Shown here in pieces: positions 61,141 to 64,000 of a DNA stretch of 64,000 nucleotides. The DNA lies in the NCBI RefSeq assembly GCF_900096585.1, contig NZ_FMYH01000010.1, positions 1-64,000 of the forward strand, in the 5' to 3' direction. The notes beneath the pieces are model-generated. The model ran no database searches and was not told the DNA's origin. It saw nothing but the letters and a program-made list of their open reading frames with translations. Numbering within the stretch: position 1 is the first letter of the stretch; each line of letters opens with the position of its first letter. The position numbers were made by a program, and so were the translations under genes. Source of the stretch: Sanguibacter gelidistatuariae (GTDB lineage Bacteria; Actinomycetota; Actinomycetes; Actinomycetales; Cellulomonadaceae).

Positions 61141-63024
61141 TCAGAGCGACTTGCGGAGGGCCGCGAGCAGGTCGGACTCTTGGGTGGCGCGGGCGGCGCG
61201 GCTCACCTGGACCTCTACGACGCTGATGCCCGGTCGCGGCTGCGCGAGCAGTTCACCGAGCACCTGTGCGTCGTCGACTCGCTCGTGGTGCACGCCGTAG
61301 CCCGCGCACAACAGCCCCAGGTCGGCCCCGTGCGGGGTCGCGAAGACGCGCTCGAACAGTGCTGGGTCGCCGGCCCGACCGTGCTCGAGCCCGGCGAAGA
61401 TCGCCCCGCCGTCGTCGTTGACGACAACGATCTGCAGGGAGACGGCCGGCTCGAAGGGCCCGCGGAGCAGCCCGCCGACGTCGTGCAGGAAGGTCAGGTC
61501 GCCGAGGAGCGCCCGCACGGTTCCGGCGGCGCCCTGCGCGCCTGGCCCGTGCGAACCGCCCTGCAGCCCGAGCGCGACGCCGATCGCGGTCGAGATCGTG
61601 CCGTCGATCCCGGCCAGGCCGCGGTTGGCGACCACGGTCGGCGGCTCGAACCAGCGCGCCACGAGGTCGAGGTCCCGCACGGGGCTCGAAGACCCGATGA
61701 CCAGCGCGTCCCCGGGCGCGCTCGCCCTGGCCACAGCATCGGCAACGACCAGCGCGGTGAGCACCCCGACCGCCTCACCACACGCCTGCCCGACGACGTC
61801 CGTCGCGGCTTCGGAAGCTGCGCGCCACTTCTTGAGGGCACGCTCGCTGCGCGGGTCGGCGGAGCCGGTGAGCCAGCCCGCCGGCACGTGGTCGAGCACG
61901 AAGGAGGCGTTGCGCGCGGCGTCGGGCCACTGCTCCGCGCCCGTGGCGACGACCACGACCCGAACATCCGGGCGGGCTAGCAGCTGCTGCACGGGCCGGG
62001 ACAGCGTCGGGCGTCCGAGCAGGATCACCTGACGGACCTGGGCCGTGAGATCGCTGGCCCCGAGCACGAGGCGGTGGGCGTGGATGAGGTTCGGGCCACC
62101 GGCGGCCCCCGAGGACGCCTCCGCCAGCAGCGGCCAGCTGCGGGTCTCGGCCAGCGCCCGGGCGACCGGACTGGCTCCGTCCCCCGCCACGACCACGGTC
62201 GCCGGCTCGGCGTCCAGGCGGAGCTCGTCGATCAGCGGATCGGTTCCGGGCTGGGTGCGCGGCAGAACCGTCCCCAGGCCCCGGCCAAGGCCAGTGGGGC
62301 CTTCGTCGTCGGCTCCGTGTGCACGGCGGGCAACGCCTACCTCCCCCGCCAGGCCGTCCATGCCCGCGAGTCCGGCCGTGCCGGCAAGGTCCTCTGGGCC
62401 GGGGGCCAGTGGCTCGCGGTAGGCGAGGTTGAGGTGCACAGGCCCCGGGTGCAGGGTGCGCGTGCCCGACGCCGCAGCGACCGCGCGGGTGACCACCGCG
62501 CGCAGGTCCCACAGCTCCTCGGGCCGTCCGGAGGGCGCGGGGACGTCTACGGCCAGCCTGGTGGCCGAGCCGAAGATCCCCACCTGATCGCCGGTCTGGT
62601 TGGCGCCGGTGCCGCGCAGCTCGTGCGGGCGGTCCGCGGTGAGCAGGAGCAGCGGGACCCCGCTGTGATGGGCCTCGAGCACCGCGGGCAGCAGGTTGGC
62701 CACCGCCGTGCCGGAGGTGGTGACCACCGCGACGGGCGCTGCGAGCGCGCGGCCGGTGAGCGGGTCGGCCAGGTGGCCTGCGAGCACCTGGCCCGCTTGG
62801 GCCAGTCCGAGGGCCAGGAAGCCGGCATCGCGCTCGTCGATGCGCACGTGCAGGCGGATGAGCGGGGACCGCCCTCCCGGCACCGTGTGCCCGGCGGCCG
62901 CGGCGAAGGCGTAGGCGAGGGGCGCGCTGCGCGAGCCGGGCGCCAGCACGACATCGCGCACGCCGAGCCGGACGAGGGAACGCACGAGGTCGCGGGCTGC
63001 GGCGACGGACGGGGAGGTGGTCAC
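61141..63024 (-). CDS. menD: SEPHCHC synthase MenD
   Basis: 627 residues, a thiamine-diphosphate enzyme that joins isochorismate and 2-oxoglutarate in menaquinone synthesis. Motifs: VVLAPGSRSAPLAYAFAAAA, TSGTAVANLLPAVLEAHHSG then VPLLLLTADRPHELRGTGAN and QTGDQVGIFG at the N-terminus. The ThDP/metal site is in LLGDLTFLHDVGGLL and VVNDDGGAIFAGLEHG near the C-terminus. A variable Gly/Ala-rich segment (about 215-250) is longer than usual. The GTG start overlaps the menC stop by four bases. Confidence 0.96.
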   Translation of the reverse strand: MTTSPSVAAARDLVRSLVRLGVRDVVLAPGSRSAPLAYAFAAAAGHTVPGGRSPLIRLHVRIDERDAGFLALGLAQAGQVLAGHLADPLTGRALAAPVAVVTTSGTAVANLLPAVLEAHHSGVPLLLLTADRPHELRGTGANQTGDQVGIFGSATRLAVDVPAPSGRPEELWDLRAVVTRAVAAASGTRTLHPGPVHLNLAYREPLAPGPEDLAGTAGLAGMDGLAGEVGVARRAHGADDEGPTGLGRGLGTVLPRTQPGTDPLIDELRLDAEPATVVVAGDGASPVARALAETRSWPLLAEASSGAAGGPNLIHAHRLVLGASDLTAQVRQVILLGRPTLSRPVQQLLARPDVRVVVVATGAEQWPDAARNASFVLDHVPAGWLTGSADPRSERALKKWRAASEAATDVVGQACGEAVGVLTALVVADAVARASAPGDALVIGSSSPVRDLDLVARWFEPPTVVANRGLAGIDGTISTAIGVALGLQGGSHGPGAQGAAGTVRALLGDLTFLHDVGGLLRGPFEPAVSLQIVVVNDDGGAIFAGLEHGRAGDPALFERVFATPHGADLGLLCAGYGVHHERVDDAQVLGELLAQPRPGISVVEVQVSRAARATQESDLLAALRKSL

Positions 63025-64000
63025 GGGGTGGTCTCTCCTGACGAGGCGGGCCGGGCCTGGGCCAGCCGGGCGACTCGCGTGGCGCGCTGTTCCCAGCGCT
63101 GGGCGACGAGCGGGTCGAGCAGGTGTGCGTCCGTCGCGGCGAGGCTGGCGGCATCCGGGACGGGCCGGCGGACCTCGATCATGCCGTCGACCGGCAGCAG
63201 CGGATCGGGGACCGTGTCGCGGACGAGAAGCTGGGAGGTCGCCAGGCCGCAGGCGTGGTCGAGCCGGGGCAGCGCCGCGGCGAGCGCAAGCCCCGCGGCC
63301 AGCCCGACCGAGCTCTCGAGCGCGGAGGAGACGACGACGGGCAGGGCGACCTGCTCGGCCAGGTCGAGGCAGGCACGGACGCCCCCGAGCGGCTGGACCT
63401 TGAGCACGATGATGTCGGCGGCTTGGGCCCGGACCACCGCAAAGGGGTCCTCGGCGCGCCGGATGGACTCGTCCGCCGCCACGAGAACCGACGTCCGACG
63501 CCGGACCTCGGCTAGCTCGGGGACTGTCGCGCAGGGCTGCTCGACGTACTCGAGTCCGCCGGCCGCCCGGTCGAGCAGGCGCAGCCGCTCAACGGCGGTC
63601 TCCACATCCCAGGCACCGTTGGCGTCGATCCGGATCGCCCCGGTCAGGCCGAGCGCGTCACGGACCGCCTCGAGCCGGGCGATCTCTTCGTCTACCCCCT
63701 GGCCGCGCTCGGCGACCTTGACCTTGGCAGTCCGGCACCCCCCGGAAGCCAGGACGATCTGGTGGGCCCGCTCGGGGTCCGTCGCCGGGACGGTCACGTT
63801 GACCGGGATGTGGGTGCGCAGCGCCGGTGGCCATCCCACGTGGGCGGCCTCCCAGGCGGCGAGCCACCAGGAGACCGACTCGGCGTCGTCGTAGTCCCAG
63901 AAGGGGGAGAACTCGCCCCATCCGGCGGGGCCGGCGAGCAGCACGCCGTCGCGCACCTCGATGCCGCGAAAACGCGTGGTCAGGGGCGTGGAGTAGACGT
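63021..64000 (-). CDS. menC: o-succinylbenzoate synthase MenC (5' end beyond the window)
   Basis: An enolase-superfamily dehydratase forming o-succinylbenzoate. Catalytic KxK is in CRTAKVKVAERGQ, metal ligands in IRIDANGAW, LEYVEQPC and VLVAADES, and the second catalytic Lys in IIVLKVQPLGG. The frame continues to the right edge as VYSTPLTTRFRGIEVRDGVL, which matches the family N-terminus. The start codon therefore lies just outside and the gene is cut. Translation from the internal GTG at 63956 would lose conserved residues. It is coupled to menD by a four-base overlap. Confidence 0.93.
   Translation of the reverse strand, partial: VYSTPLTTRFRGIEVRDGVLLAGPAGWGEFSPFWDYDDAESVSWWLAAWEAAHVGWPPALRTHIPVNVTVPATDPERAHQIVLASGGCRTAKVKVAERGQGVDEEIARLEAVRDALGLTGAIRIDANGAWDVETAVERLRLLDRAAGGLEYVEQPCATVPELAEVRRRTSVLVAADESIRRAEDPFAVVRAQAADIIVLKVQPLGGVRACLDLAEQVALPVVVSSALESSVGLAAGLALAAALPRLDHACGLATSQLLVRDTVPDPLLPVDGMIEVRRPVPDAASLAATDAHLLDPLVAQRWEQRATRVARLAQARPASSGETTP

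Overview
The window is GC-rich actinobacterial DNA. The gene content (mycothiol-type formaldehyde dehydrogenase, menaquinone rather than ubiquinone biosynthesis, complete nuoA-N, a rpmG/MaoC/MaoC/murB neighbourhood, and Ser/Thr kinase, FHA and PP2C signalling genes) points to a Micrococcales member, plausibly in the Sanguibacter/Cellulomonas range. That placement is inference from gene content, not from a search. The left edge just touches the 5' end of a 16S rRNA gene on the minus strand, preceded by its leader and promoter (1-322).

Left part (323-20010): an eroded SIR2-domain fragment (613-949) lies next to an unrecognised 579-residue protein. After these come a run of small transcription units: a LuxR-type regulator opposite a small monooxygenase-like gene; recQ with a hypothetical gene behind it; a GntR regulator coupled to an MFS transporter; an isolated methyl-accepting chemotaxis protein; the S-hydroxymethyl-mycothiol dehydrogenase plus metallo-beta-lactamase pair; a reductase, phosphatase and NDH-2-like group; two alpha/beta hydrolases; a YtrA-type regulator with its membrane protein; and a RibD_C-type reductase. 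Several regulators sit beside clear palindromic operators.

Middle (20018-32165): murB is the last gene of an overlapping MFS-MFS-murB operon. A LacI-type repressor faces this operon, and two operators lie 31 bp apart at a recognisable promoter. Two MaoC dehydratase genes (hadB, hadA), rpmG, and tRNA-Met, tRNA-Thr and tRNA-Tyr follow. Next are rarD, the YajQ-family gene, a HAD phosphatase, htpX and a ferredoxin/adrenodoxin-type reductase. Long inverted repeats with 15-24 bp arms recur between genes here and again near 61 kb; two of them share a core.

Signalling locus (32331-37784, minus strand): PP2C phosphatase, a large FHA protein with a (DA)n tract, a membrane Ser/Thr kinase, an FHA-like protein fused to a winged-helix-like domain, and a small DcrB/LpqN-like protein. 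This looks like a self-contained phospho-signalling module whose output may be transcriptional.

Respiratory block (37962-64000): a minus-strand operon of about 19 kb runs from a menaquinone-reductase-like gene (menJ type) through nuoA-nuoN to a polyprenyl diphosphate synthase. Most neighbouring genes touch or overlap. A near-ideal CRP/GlxR-type palindrome lies upstream. Flanking it are menG, menF (divergent), htrA, menD and a menC that runs off the right edge. The whole right third therefore makes the quinone and the complex I that reduces it.
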